In this document: one piece after another, positions 10,072-18,989 of the stretch
Numbering within the stretch: position 1 is the stretch's first letter
How the letters are laid out: each line of letters starts with the position of its first letter
Origin: Rheinheimera sp. MM224
Lineage (GTDB): Bacteria > Pseudomonadota > Gammaproteobacteria > Enterobacterales > Alteromonadaceae
Reading direction: 5' to 3'
DNA length: 64,000 nucleotides
NCBI RefSeq assembly: GCF_947090785.1
Contig: NZ_OX352320.1
Location: forward strand, 3,709,001-3,773,000
Position numbers and translations under genes: made by a program
The notes under the pieces: model-generated
Database searches by the model: none
What the model was told of the DNA's origin: nothing
The model's input: the letters and a program-made list of their open reading frames with translations, nothing else

Positions 10072-12432
10072 TTGGCTGATACGGCATTAGTACAGCAGCC
10101 AATATCCTTGGTGATGAGCTGCCCTGTACTTTCTGTGCCCGATCAAAGCACCACCAGTGACGCTGCAGCTCTGATGAAGCAAAAAGGCGTCAGACGTTTA
10201 CTGGTCACAGACTCAGCACACAAAGCCGTTGGCATAGTGACGCAAACCGACCTTATTCATCAGCAGCCGCTGGAGCATTATTTAATGCTACGCGACATCA
10301 GCTCTATTCTGGTGGAGTTACCTTTATTGCTTCAGGCGGATCTAACAGTAGCGCAAGCCGCCATTCTGATGCAGCAAACTCAGCGTGACGCCGCCATAGT
10401 CAAGTTTGATCAGGATCTGCTTGCAGACGCGGAATACGGCATAATCACAGAACGTGATCTGGTGCACTTTGTCGCGACAGAACGCACCCTTTGTACTTTA
10501 GCTGAAGTCGCAACCCGCCCTTTACTGACTCTGCCATTACACAGCAGTTTATTACAGGCTGTGCGACTGTTACGTGAGCTGGGTTTTCGCCATCTTGGTG
10601 TCACCGACTCTTATGGTAAGCCTGTAGGTTTGTTGTCCCACAATCACATACTGCTGAATATGGAACATTTGTATATCAGTGAGTTAAAAGCTGCATTGCA
10701 GGCCAGAGACAAGGCTCTGCGTTCCTCTGAAAGCAGTTTGCGTCTGGCGTACAAAGTCATTGAAGCCTCACACGACGCTGTGATGATCACCGATGCCAAC
10801 GGTATTATTCAATCGGTCAATCCAAGCTTTTGTAAGCTGACGGGTTACAGCATGACGGAAGCCATAGGTCAGACTCCACGGCTGTTAAGCTCAGGCGAAC
10901 ACGACGATAACTTTTACCAGCTGATGTGGCAACGACTGCAGCAGCAAGGTTATTGGCAGGGCGAAATCTGGAATAAACGTAAAAATGGCGAAATTTACCC
11001 TGAATGGCTGTCTATCAGCGCTGTACGGGGTGAAAACGGCGCTATTAATCAATACGCCGCTATTTTTTCCGATATTACAGAGCGCAAAAAACGTGAGCAA
11101 AAAATTCATGAACTGGCTTACTTTGATGAACTGACTGGCCTTGCTAACCGCCGTTTATTTCAGGACAGACTGGAACAGGCGCTGGCGAATGCCAAACGCC
11201 ACAATCATCAGTTGGCTGTGCTCTTTCTCGACCTGGATTTATTTAAGCGGATTAACGACACTTTAGGTCATCAGGCAGGAGATGAAGCTTTGCGTCAGGT
11301 CGCAAGGCGCCTGCAAAAAGTCAGCAGAGCCGGTGAATCTGTCGCCCGCCTGGGTGGTGACGAATTTACTATGCTTGTGCCTGAATGCGACGGCCTGGAA
11401 GAAGTCGAAAAGCTGGCACAACGTATAGTGGCTCAGTTTGATCTGCCTTTTCAGATCCAACACAACGAACTGACCTTGACCACCAGCGTCGGCATCAGTA
11501 TTTATCCACAGCACGGCAATACGGCAAACGAACTATTGAAATGTGCTGACGCGGCCATGTACCAGGCAAAAGAGTCAGGCCGCAATAAATACAGTCTTTA
11601 CACCAAGAGTGTTGGTCAGCGTAATGATCAGGCTTTGCAGCTGGAACAAGCGCTGCGCAAGGCGTTGTCACAGCAATTATTAGAAGTACACTACCAGCCT
11701 AAAGTGGATTTAAAAACAGGGCAATTACACAGCCTGGAAGCACTGGTGCGCTGGCAAGACCAGGAGCTAGGTTACATAGCTCCAGAGCGTTTTATTGGCA
11801 TGGCAGAAACCTTAGGACTGATCCACCAATTGGGCCAGCACGTGCTGCGACAAGTCTGTTATCAGCTACAACTCTGGTCCACACTGGCTGTGCCTGTCGC
11901 TGTCAACATCTCCGCGAAAGAGCTGGCAGATCCGCTTTTTCTGCCTCAGTTAAAACAGATCCTTGCTGAAACTGATGTGGATCCCCAGCTGCTGGAACTG
12001 GAAATTACTGAAAGTTGCCTGTTGCCTGAGCGGGCTGCTGAAACCCAGCAGATGCTGCAAAAGCTGCGTCAGCTTGGCATCCGTCTGGCCATAGATGATT
12101 TTGGCACTGGTTATTCTTCGTTGTCTTATTTACGGCATTTACCTATTAATAGTCTGAAAATAGATCGTAGTTTTATCAAGACCTTACCTGAAAATACCAG
12201 CGATCGTCAGATCACCAGTGCAATTATTGCTATGGCCAATGCGCTGGGGCTGGATCTAGTTGCAGAAGGGGTGGAAACCCAGGCGCAACAGGAGTTTTTA
12301 CTCTCTGCTGGCTGCCAGTTTGGTCAGGGCTACTGGTTTGGCAAAGCACAAGATCCTGTGACCACCTTGCAACTGCTGAAAAATGCCAGACAATCACTTA
12401 TCCAGCCAGATAAGGATCCAATAACTGCCTGA
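10072..12432 (+). CDS. CBS-PAS-GGDEF-EAL protein (c-di-GMP cyclase/phosphodiesterase), N-terminally truncated
   Basis: 786 residues from a TTG at 10072 (next ATG 10111; no strong ribosome site for either). Order: three CBS domains (about 10-65, 80-140 and 145-200), a PAS domain (about 225-340), GGDEF (about 350-510) and EAL (about 525-770). The cyclase site LGGDEF is intact. The EAL side keeps LEALVRWQ, LELEITES, IDDFGTGYSSLSY and VAEGVET. It may therefore both make and break c-di-GMP, controlled by nucleotide-binding CBS modules and PAS. The first CBS domain is split off upstream, leaving one Bateman pair incomplete. Its last 35 bp overlap the end of the convergent ABC1-kinase gene. Confidence 0.88.
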   Translation: MADTALVQQPISLVMSCPVLSVPDQSTTSDAAALMKQKGVRRLLVTDSAHKAVGIVTQTDLIHQQPLEHYLMLRDISSILVELPLLLQADLTVAQAAILMQQTQRDAAIVKFDQDLLADAEYGIITERDLVHFVATERTLCTLAEVATRPLLTLPLHSSLLQAVRLLRELGFRHLGVTDSYGKPVGLLSHNHILLNMEHLYISELKAALQARDKALRSSESSLRLAYKVIEASHDAVMITDANGIIQSVNPSFCKLTGYSMTEAIGQTPRLLSSGEHDDNFYQLMWQRLQQQGYWQGEIWNKRKNGEIYPEWLSISAVRGENGAINQYAAIFSDITERKKREQKIHELAYFDELTGLANRRLFQDRLEQALANAKRHNHQLAVLFLDLDLFKRINDTLGHQAGDEALRQVARRLQKVSRAGESVARLGGDEFTMLVPECDGLEEVEKLAQRIVAQFDLPFQIQHNELTLTTSVGISIYPQHGNTANELLKCADAAMYQAKESGRNKYSLYTKSVGQRNDQALQLEQALRKALSQQLLEVHYQPKVDLKTGQLHSLEALVRWQDQELGYIAPERFIGMAETLGLIHQLGQHVLRQVCYQLQLWSTLAVPVAVNISAKELADPLFLPQLKQILAETDVDPQLLELEITESCLLPERAAETQQMLQKLRQLGIRLAIDDFGTGYSSLSYLRHLPINSLKIDRSFIKTLPENTSDRQITSAIIAMANALGLDLVAEGVETQAQQEFLLSAGCQFGQGYWFGKAQDPVTTLQLLKNARQSLIQPDKDPITA

Positions 12433-13711
12433 CATTCACATGCGCTCTAAGCCTTGCGGCAAGCAGGTATAAACCCGCCATTTTGCGATGCAAAAATATG
12501 GCGGCAACCGGCGGTGTATGCCAGTAATTCTGCTGCATACTCAACGCAGTCCCTGCCTTGCGCACTCGTTGTGCTAAATCAGTCTGGCCAAACGCATAAG
12601 CAGTGCTGTGCTGAACAGGTTCAGAAATCAGCTGGATCAAAGCCAATATGGCGTGTTTTTGTTCAGGTAAAATATCCTGACTAAAAAAGCCAATCTGCCG
12701 CATTGCTTGTTCCATGCCAGGCAGATCATTCTGAACTGCTGCGCCAAGTAGCTGACGATAACCCTGACTGATCCCCTCCGGATAATCCCTGCAGGCGCCA
12801 AAATCCAGCAGCACCAGTTTCGCAGACTCAGGCTGATACAGGTAGTTGGCAAAATTGGGATCGGTTTGTACCAGCTTAAACTCAAAAATTTCCCGAAATA
12901 ACAAAGCAAAAAGCTGCGTCATTGCCTTGTCACGCACTGGCTGCGGATAATGCTCCAGCGCTTCTACCGGCACACCTTCAACAAAACTCATGGTCATCAG
13001 TTGTGACGTACAAAGTTCTGGATACAACTGCGGCAGTACGAATTGGTTATCGTCAGCAAGTAAAACCCGGTAACGCTGCAAATAGGCCGCCTCTTGCAGA
13101 TAATCAGCTTCCTGATGCAGTTGTAGTTTTGCTTCCTCAAGTACAGAACGATAGTCGATACCATCAGGCACCAGACCACTGAGCTTGAGTAGCAAGGCGA
13201 CATTATCCACATCGCTGTCGATACTCTGCCGAACACCGGGATACTGTACTTTTACAGCCAGTTTGTGACCATTGTCGTGATGCGCCAGATGCACCTGGCC
13301 AATAGAAGCAGCAGCTAACGGAACAAAGGTAAATTGCGAGAAATGCTGCTGCCACTGCTCACCCAATTCTGCTCGCAGCACCAGCCCCAGCTCTTTGGGT
13401 AACATAGGATTGGCATTCGAGCGCAGCCTGGCCAGTATCTCTGTCAGTTCAGCCGGCAATAGATCGCCTGCATCCATCGACAATAACTGCCCTACTTTCA
13501 TCGCAGCACCGCGCAGTTGCGCCAGTTTGTCACTCACCCGCATCAGGTTAGCAGGCGTTAATAACAAGTCTCTGGCTTTTGGACTTTGCCCCTGAACCAA
13601 CTGCTTAGCCCCATTTACCAGTACAGAGCCGGCAATACGACCAGCCAGAGAAGCTAATCCTCCTAAACGAGCCAGAGGTTGACGGGGTAATTTAGCGGAT
13701 TTATCGCTCAT
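12398..13711 (-). CDS. ABC1/UbiB-type atypical kinase
   Basis: About 437 residues. ATG at 13711 (MSDKSAK) is preceded by GGA at good spacing; the ATG six codons upstream has no ribosome site. ABC1 signatures are present: KVGQLLSMD near residue 80 (the KxGQ motif), PLAAASIGQVH near 135 (alanine-rich loop), AVKVQYPGV near 153 (ATP lysine) and LLDFGACRDYP near 300 (metal-binding Asp). Relatives act in ubiquinone or lipid homeostasis. This is not the canonical ubiB of the ubiquinone cluster, since no ubi genes adjoin it. Function is known only at family level. Confidence 0.85.
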   Translation of the reverse strand: MSDKSAKLPRQPLARLGGLASLAGRIAGSVLVNGAKQLVQGQSPKARDLLLTPANLMRVSDKLAQLRGAAMKVGQLLSMDAGDLLPAELTEILARLRSNANPMLPKELGLVLRAELGEQWQQHFSQFTFVPLAAASIGQVHLAHHDNGHKLAVKVQYPGVRQSIDSDVDNVALLLKLSGLVPDGIDYRSVLEEAKLQLHQEADYLQEAAYLQRYRVLLADDNQFVLPQLYPELCTSQLMTMSFVEGVPVEALEHYPQPVRDKAMTQLFALLFREIFEFKLVQTDPNFANYLYQPESAKLVLLDFGACRDYPEGISQGYRQLLGAAVQNDLPGMEQAMRQIGFFSQDILPEQKHAILALIQLISEPVQHSTAYAFGQTDLAQRVRKAGTALSMQQNYWHTPPVAAIFLHRKMAGLYLLAARLRAHVNVRQLLDPYLAG

Positions 13712-13835
13712 AAGAGTCCGATAGAACATGTAATGTAGTTACTATACGAACTTAAACAGCATTTAGCCCAGCTGTACTGACAGTTTGGCAAAGCTGTCCG
13801 AGCGCATCTGACTCCGACCGCTGAATAGCGCCCAT

Positions 13836-13870
13836 AAAAAAAGGCAGCTGCGATGCAGTTGCCTTTTTTT
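13836..13870 (-). terminator. terminator of the cold-shock gene, bidirectional
   Basis: A near-perfect hairpin (A7-GGCA-G-CTGC, three-base loop GAT, GCAG-T-TGCC-T7) with one G-U pair. The A-tract and T-tract make it work in both directions. It lies about 60 bp after the csp stop codon. Confidence 0.85.
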
Positions 13871-13928
13871 GTGTTGTGACCGGTGGGATCAGATTAAATC
13901 TGTTAACTCCGGTAACTGTAATTAGAAA

Positions 13929-14138
13929 TTACAGAACAACGATTTTCTCAGCCTGTGGGCCTTTTTGACCTTGTGTTACAGTGAACTGTACACGTTGGCC
14001 TTCTTGCAGAGTTTTGAAACCCGTGCTAGAGATTTCGCTGAAGTGAGCGAAAACGTCTGGACCTGAAGCTTGTTCGATGAAACCGAAACCTTTAGTTTCG
14101 TTGAACCATTTTACTGTGCCGGTAGTTGTATTAGACAT
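13929..14138 (-). CDS. CspA-family cold-shock protein
   Basis: 69-residue single cold-shock domain. The RNA-binding motifs are visible: [15 protein letters not shown] with RNP1 (KGFGFI) and RNP2 (VFAHF). It acts as an RNA chaperone that melts secondary structure. It starts with ATG at 14138 after AGGTATATACC. The gene stands alone, with a long upstream region and its own terminator, as is usual for csp genes, so post-transcriptional control by a 5' leader is likely but not shown. Confidence 0.95.
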   Translation of the reverse strand: MSNTTTGTVKWFNETKGFGFIEQASGPDVFAHFSEISSTGFKTLQEGQRVQFTVTQGQKGPQAEKIVVL

Positions 14139-14354
14139 GGTATATACCTGTATTTAATTAAATTAATAAGCCTGGTTTCAGGCGGTGGTGCTGTAAGAGA
14201 TGTTTTAACTTATGAATACAGGACGTACTAAAACAACAGTAACATTCGTTGTGGTGCATAAATAATGAACAGACTAACAAAGCAAGGCCAGTGTATAGGT
14301 TTTCAGAGCAGTGTCAAAGCTTATTTCACTAAGTTATTAAAATAAGCTCTTTTA
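14139..14354. other. upstream region of csp, probable long 5' leader
   Basis: No gene is seen in these roughly 215 bases. On the minus strand it contains the short hairpin GCCTGAAACCAGGC near 14170. A long structured leader is typical for cspA-like genes; the promoter position is not evident. Confidence 0.35.
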
Positions 14355-14481
14355 TATACCCAAAGTAATTGGAGTTACGGCGAGGCGACAAGCGAGCGAG
14401 ACCCCAGGAGCATAGTAGTCCTATGTGACTGGGGCTAGTAGCGCGGTCAACAAAGCTGTGGCTTCAAGTACAAAGAGTATA
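14355..14481. repeat. 127-bp dispersed repeat (MITE-like) with imperfect terminal inverted repeats
   Basis: Begins TATACCCAAAGTAATTGGAG and ends CTTCAAGTACAAAGAGTATA; the two ends are imperfect inverted repeats (TATAC outermost). The interior has AGCGAGCGAGACCCCAGGAG and TATGTGACTGGGG. From memory this matches a short interspersed repeat seen many times in Shewanella, Idiomarina and related genomes; that recall is not checked here. It has no coding capacity of its own, but its right end contains the stop codon and last codons of the response-regulator gene. Confidence 0.75.
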
Positions 14482-14841
14482 ACGTTCAATATCGTTCACA
14501 AACTGTTGTATCACATCAGGTTTAGCGGGTTTTCGGTAATAGTTAATATTGTCGCTGATCGCCTGATCTTCGACATAATTCATGATATTGGAGGTTAATA
14601 AACCAATAAAACACTGCTGATCACGGCTTCGGATCCATCGGGCCAGCTCCAGACCATTACGACCTGGCAAGTTATAGTCCAGCGAATAGGCATCAAAGTG
14701 GTGTAGTTCTATCAATGCCATAGCTTCTTCGGCGCTGTCTGCCGTTGAACAACTCCAGTCCGGCCTGAATGACTGCAGATAACCTCTGGTCAACATTAAG
14801 CACACCTGACTATCGTCTACTATCAAGATCTTAAAAGGCAT
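14464..14841 (-). CDS. single-domain response regulator (CheY-like)
   Basis: 125 residues comprising only a receiver domain. Acidic pair DD at 9-10, phospho-acceptor Asp in SLDYNLPG near residue 55, switch Thr in LLTSN near 86 and Lys in YRKPAKP near 104 are all present. No output domain and no kinase gene next to it, so it may feed a remote two-component pathway. The final residues (about YTLCT) are encoded by the end of the MITE-like repeat, so the native C-terminus was probably replaced. Confidence 0.88.
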   Translation of the reverse strand: MPFKILIVDDSQVCLMLTRGYLQSFRPDWSCSTADSAEEAMALIELHHFDAYSLDYNLPGRNGLELARWIRSRDQQCFIGLLTSNIMNYVEDQAISDNINYYRKPAKPDVIQQFVNDIERYTLCT

Positions 14842-14996
14842 AAGTCTGTTTCAACCTCTTCCATGTTACCCAAACAGAAAAAACTCCATGGCCTTTTACT
14901 GTAGCCAGAACTTATCCAATACTCCAGTTCTGTAACAAGATGATTTAGTTTTCGAAACCACTAGAAGGTTCGGTTCAGAGTCTGATGCTAAAAAGC

Positions 14997-16283
14997 TCAG
15001 AGTTCATTTAACAAAACCTGTAACTGCCGAAACCCGGGGCGGCTACTGACCTTCTGTTGCATACATAACTGCACTACAGCTGCAAATCTTTGCTCAAATT
15101 CCGACGACTCATCAACAGACAGCACAGTTTGCATATCCAGCAACCAATAGCCAAAAGCCCGCACTTCCAGCGCACAGAAGTTCTGTTGCTGATGTTGCGG
15201 CAAAGAATGCAACGCAGTAGCGGCACCAAAGTCGCCCAGATACAACTGCTGTTCTTCATTCACCAGCATATTGTGGGCATACAAATCGCCATGAACTATC
15301 TGCTTTTGATGCAAATGTGCCATCACGTTGACTACCTGCTCAGCCAGCTGTTTCAGCTGCAACAGCGTCAGGTTTTGGCCTTGGGTAAAAGTATCTCGGG
15401 TGCAGGTGTCAAAAGAAGGGGGTTGCCCCAGTACAGAAAAAGACGCTGGCACCAGCTCCATCACTAAACCAGGTAAATCGCAGTCTGTTAGTTTTGCTTT
15501 GACGGCTATTAGATTTGGATGCTCACCTGCGTTCAGGTAATTATTCATCTCATCTTTGGGGCAACCATCACTGGTGATCCAGCCTTTAAACTGCTTTAAC
15601 GCGACCAGCTCGTTATCTTGCGCAAAACGCGCCTGATAAATAACACCGGAAGCGCCTTCCCCTAGTTTTTCTAACAACTGATAATCAGGCAAACTATGAG
15701 CAGTCATATCCAGAGCTTCAGGCACAGGACAAGCAGGATTTGCACCCAGCGCCAGCCAGGCTAATTTTGGCAACTCAAATAACCAGTCAGGGAAAGACTC
15801 AAACTGATTCAGCGACAATCGTAATAAACCCAAATCATGACACTGCTGCATTGAATCAGGTAACGAAGATAGTTGATTGCCAGCCATCGCTACTTTACGC
15901 AGTTTCGTATAACGACCGAAGTCATTCGGTAGTTGTGTAAGCTGATTGTCTGTCAAAATTAACCATTCCAGCTGTTCCGGCAGAGAACTTTCAGCAAATT
16001 GCGTTAACTGATTGCCTTTAAAACTTACCATAACTAAAGCAGGGCAAAGGCTTAATACAGCAGGAATATGGCTGAACTTATTACTTGTTAAAAACAACCG
16101 TTTCAGCTTTTGAAAACGGTGCAAATCAGCAGGTAGATCCGACAACTGATTACCGGATAAATCCAGAACTTCCAGACTGTCAGCAAAACGGTATAACTCA
16201 GCAGGAAACTCACTCAGGCCAGCAGAGAGATTGATACGGCTTAATGGCGCTGTAGTTTGCGCTAAAGTTTCAAGGCTAAACAT
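14997..16283 (-). CDS. leucine-rich-repeat protein kinase
   Basis: 428 residues. The first roughly 190 hold eight or so leucine-rich repeats of the form LxxLxLxxNxLxxLP. Then comes a Hanks-type kinase domain: P-loop GEGASG near 207, VALKQF near 228 (ATP Lys), catalytic loop HGDLYAHNML near 331 (Asp and Asn in place) and GDFGAA near 350 (metal Asp). All key residues are present, so an active Ser/Thr kinase is plausible. No signal peptide or transmembrane helix, so cytoplasmic. ATG at 16283 follows GGGA. No partner phosphatase is adjacent. The target is unknown. Confidence 0.88.
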   Translation of the reverse strand: MFSLETLAQTTAPLSRINLSAGLSEFPAELYRFADSLEVLDLSGNQLSDLPADLHRFQKLKRLFLTSNKFSHIPAVLSLCPALVMVSFKGNQLTQFAESSLPEQLEWLILTDNQLTQLPNDFGRYTKLRKVAMAGNQLSSLPDSMQQCHDLGLLRLSLNQFESFPDWLFELPKLAWLALGANPACPVPEALDMTAHSLPDYQLLEKLGEGASGVIYQARFAQDNELVALKQFKGWITSDGCPKDEMNNYLNAGEHPNLIAVKAKLTDCDLPGLVMELVPASFSVLGQPPSFDTCTRDTFTQGQNLTLLQLKQLAEQVVNVMAHLHQKQIVHGDLYAHNMLVNEEQQLYLGDFGAATALHSLPQHQQQNFCALEVRAFGYWLLDMQTVLSVDESSEFEQRFAAVVQLCMQQKVSSRPGFRQLQVLLNEL

Positions 16284-16349
16284 CTGATCCCAACCTGCTG
16301 AAAAATGCGAATTGTACAGATGGAGCCTTGATGCAACAAGTTCCGGCCT

Positions 16350-16796
16350 TTACAGCTGATAGATTTGTGAACCTGCAACCCGTACTCTGTCACCACGGCG
16401 TAAATCGCCAATCTGCTGATAATCAAAGATTTGAGTGCGGCCGTTGTCAAAATCCACAGTCACACGATAAATTTCCTCTGCCGTTTTATTGTTTTTCTCA
16501 ACCTGATTACCAGCCATAGCACCACCGACCACTCCAACTCCTGTTGCTATGCTTCGGCCTGAACCACTGCCAAATTGATTGCCAATAACACCACCTAATA
16601 CAGCACCCAGCACAGCTCCCCCACCTGAATTGCGGTTGTCCAACGCAATAATTTCAATGGATCGGACGCTGCCAATTTGCTCTGCAGGTTCAACGCTTTG
16701 TTGTACATTCTGACGAGGGGAGCTACAGCCAGTCAAAGGGGCAAGGCTCAACACAGCCAGAGTTAAAGAAGACAAAAAAAGTGTGAAGTTTTTCAT
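16350..16796 (-). CDS. glycine-zipper outer-membrane lipoprotein (SlyB/Rick17kDa type)
   Basis: 148 residues. The signal peptide ends at lipobox LTGC (Cys 24). A glycine zipper, GAVLGAVLGGVIGNQFG followed by GVGVVGGAMAGNQ, lies at about 58-98. A C-terminal region YRVTVDFDNGRTQIFDYQQ resembles the SH3-like tail of SlyB relatives. Probably anchored in the outer membrane and linked to envelope integrity. It stands alone between the LRR-kinase gene and the divergent yghU-like gene. Confidence 0.88.
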   Translation of the reverse strand: MKNFTLFLSSLTLAVLSLAPLTGCSSPRQNVQQSVEPAEQIGSVRSIEIIALDNRNSGGGAVLGAVLGGVIGNQFGSGSGRSIATGVGVVGGAMAGNQVEKNNKTAEEIYRVTVDFDNGRTQIFDYQQIGDLRRGDRVRVAGSQIYQL

Positions 16797-16977
16797 AGCA
16801 ATATCCAGCTAACCACAAGGATATTCAGCCTGGACTTTGAACACTGCTTCGTCTGTACGACAGAACACGCACCAGCGTTAAAACAAAAACGAATACCCTT
16901 GCAATACGACTCAAGCAAACCAATATCTAACAACAGCTGTACTGAATTTCACTATTGATTGCCCACTAGGAGATGCT

Positions 16978-17823
16978 ATGAGCAACACTTATACCCCACC
17001 AAAAGTCTGGACATGGGAGCAGCCAAATGGTGGCGCTTTTGCCAGTGTGAACAGACCCGTCTCTGGCGCCACCCATGACAAAACCTTGCCTGTTGGCGAA
17101 CACGATTTACAGCTGTATTCAATGGCCACTCCCAACGGTGTCAAAGTGACTTTAATGTTGGAGGAGTTACTGGAGGCTGGCCATCAAGCTGCTGATTACG
17201 ACGCCTGGTTGATCAGTATTCGTGATGGCGACCAGTTCGGCAGTGGTTTTGTTGCAGTGAACCCGAACAGTAAAATTCCGGCTTTATTTGATCGTAGCAC
17301 TGGCATCAGGGTGTTTGAGTCGGGTTCCATTTTGCTTTATCTGGCTGAAAAGTTTGGTGCGTTTCTACCAAAAGAGGTAGCCAAACGTACTGAAGTGATG
17401 AACTGGTTATTCTGGCAAATGGGCAGCGCACCTTTTGTCGGTGGTGGCTTTGGTCATTTTTATGCCTATGCTCCGGAAAAATACGAATACCCAATCAATC
17501 GTTATGCGATGGAAGCAAAACGTCAGTTGGATGTGTTGGATCAACAACTGGCTAAACATCAATTTGTCGCAGGCGATGAATACAGCATTGCCGACATGGC
17601 GATTTGGTCCTGGTACGGCGGTTTAGCTTTAGGCCGGTTGTACAATGCAGCTGAGTTTCTGGATGTGCAAAGTTATAAACACCTGCAGCGCTGGGCCAAA
17701 CAAATTGATGCACGCCCTGCAGCAAAACGCGCGGTGAAGGTGAATCGCAACTGGGGTGAAGCCCACGAGCAGCTGCCGGAACGTCATAGCGCAGCGGATT
17801 TTGATTCTATCCCTAAAGCTTAA
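16978..17823 (+). CDS. yghU: YghU-like glutathione-dependent disulfide-bond oxidoreductase
   Basis: 281 residues, a GST-fold protein of the YghU/YfcG group. An N-terminal extension (NTYTPPKVWTWEQPNGG) typical of YghU precedes the thioredoxin-like domain, with NPNSKIPAL and FESGSILLYLAEK (glutathione site) near residues 96 and 119. The all-alpha C-terminal domain has AGDEYSIADMAIW. In E. coli the protein reduces disulfides using two glutathiones. AGGAG lies just before the ATG at 16978. Its last 11 bp overlap the convergent gene. Confidence 0.92.
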   Translation: MSNTYTPPKVWTWEQPNGGAFASVNRPVSGATHDKTLPVGEHDLQLYSMATPNGVKVTLMLEELLEAGHQAADYDAWLISIRDGDQFGSGFVAVNPNSKIPALFDRSTGIRVFESGSILLYLAEKFGAFLPKEVAKRTEVMNWLFWQMGSAPFVGGGFGHFYAYAPEKYEYPINRYAMEAKRQLDVLDQQLAKHQFVAGDEYSIADMAIWSWYGGLALGRLYNAAEFLDVQSYKHLQRWAKQIDARPAAKRAVKVNRNWGEAHEQLPERHSAADFDSIPKA

Positions 17824-18988
17824 TATCGGTCCGGTTGGCAAAAGGCAGGCTGTCTTGTGCTTCCTGCTGATACAACACTAAAGCCCGTTGCTCCTGCTGG
17901 CAGTAACGGGCTATAGCTTCGTTGATCGCTTTATGCTCTGCTTTTTCAGTAAATCGATAAAAACCATGCCGCAGTACTGGTGCAAAACCACGTTGCAGCT
18001 TATGTTCGCCCTGAGCTCCGGCATCAAAAAATTGCAGTCCCTGTTTGATGCAATACTCTATACCGCTGTAATAACAGCATTCAAAATGCAGGAAGCTAAA
18101 GTCCTGTTTGCAGCCCCAATAGCGGCCATACAAGCTGGTATCTGACTGGAAACACAAAGAAGCTGCCACCATCTGGTCATTGACAAAAGCAGCAAATATA
18201 ACTATTTGATTTGCCATAGTCTGACCCCAACGCCAGAAGGTGTCCGCAGTTAAATAGCCATTATGGCGGGAACGCTTTTGGTAGGTGTCGCAGTAAAATC
18301 CATAAAACTGCTGCCAGAATGCTAAATCCAAATCGGCGCCGCTTAAGGTTTTTAGCACAACCCCCTGCTCTGCTACCGCAGATCTTTCCTTACGCATTTG
18401 TTTACGTTTGCGTGCAGTAAGCACTGCCAGAAAATCGTCAAAGTGTTGAAAGTTCTGATTGGACCATAAAAATTGCACATCAAAACGTTCGATAAAACCT
18501 GCTTCACGAAAAGCCTGCTGATCGTCAGGTGAGGCATACAAGCATTGCAGATGGCTTAATGGCAACGCCAGGTTCAGTTGACCGACACCCTGCTGCAGCC
18601 ATTGCAACACTTGTGCTTTATCCACACCGGCAGCTAGCCCCAAACGTGGCCCTTCAGCCGGAGTAAAAGGGATAGCCAGCAATAACTTAGGATAATACTC
18701 CAGGCCATAGTTTTGATAAGCTTCGGCAAAAGACCAGTCAAACAGGTATTCGCCATAGGAATGCAATTTGATATAAGCAGGCACAGCGGCAATCAGTTTA
18801 TCCTCTTGCCAAACGACAAAGTGCCGCACCAGCCAGCCGGTTTCTCTGCCTGAACTGCTACCAACACTGCCACCCAGCTCCAGCGCCTGTAAAAACTCAT
18901 AACGGCTAAAAGGATAGTCAGCCGGGAATAAAGCATTCCAGTCCGCTGCTTTGACTTTACTAATGGAATCAAGCCACTGCAGCTGCAT
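17813..18988 (-). CDS. GNAT/FemAB-like acyltransferase (DUF482 family)
   Basis: 391 residues of the peptidogalycan-biosynthesis (COG3146, PF04339) family. Recognisable stretches are the N-terminal WNALFPADYPFSRYEFLQALE, then AYQNYGLEYYPKLLLAIPFTPAEGPRL near 85-110, KRKQMRKER near 190, and the C-terminal FDAGAQGEHKLQRGF. The fold is double GNAT, as in FemAB; substrate not established. The gene starts one base after the stop codon of the RNase J-like gene, so the two are cotranscribed. Confidence 0.82.
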   Translation of the reverse strand: MQLQWLDSISKVKAADWNALFPADYPFSRYEFLQALELGGSVGSSSGRETGWLVRHFVVWQEDKLIAAVPAYIKLHSYGEYLFDWSFAEAYQNYGLEYYPKLLLAIPFTPAEGPRLGLAAGVDKAQVLQWLQQGVGQLNLALPLSHLQCLYASPDDQQAFREAGFIERFDVQFLWSNQNFQHFDDFLAVLTARKRKQMRKERSAVAEQGVVLKTLSGADLDLAFWQQFYGFYCDTYQKRSRHNGYLTADTFWRWGQTMANQIVIFAAFVNDQMVAASLCFQSDTSLYGRYWGCKQDFSFLHFECCYYSGIEYCIKQGLQFFDAGAQGEHKLQRGFAPVLRHGFYRFTEKAEHKAINEAIARYCQQEQRALVLYQQEAQDSLPFANRTDIKL

Positions 18989-18989
18989 A

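Noticed and set aside
12454..13600. Plus-strand open frames opposite the ABC1-kinase gene
   Set aside because: They are antisense to a gene with clear family motifs and lack ribosome sites.
13836..13870. Small RNA gene near the cold-shock gene
   Set aside because: The hairpin is fully explained as a terminator; no separate promoter is visible.
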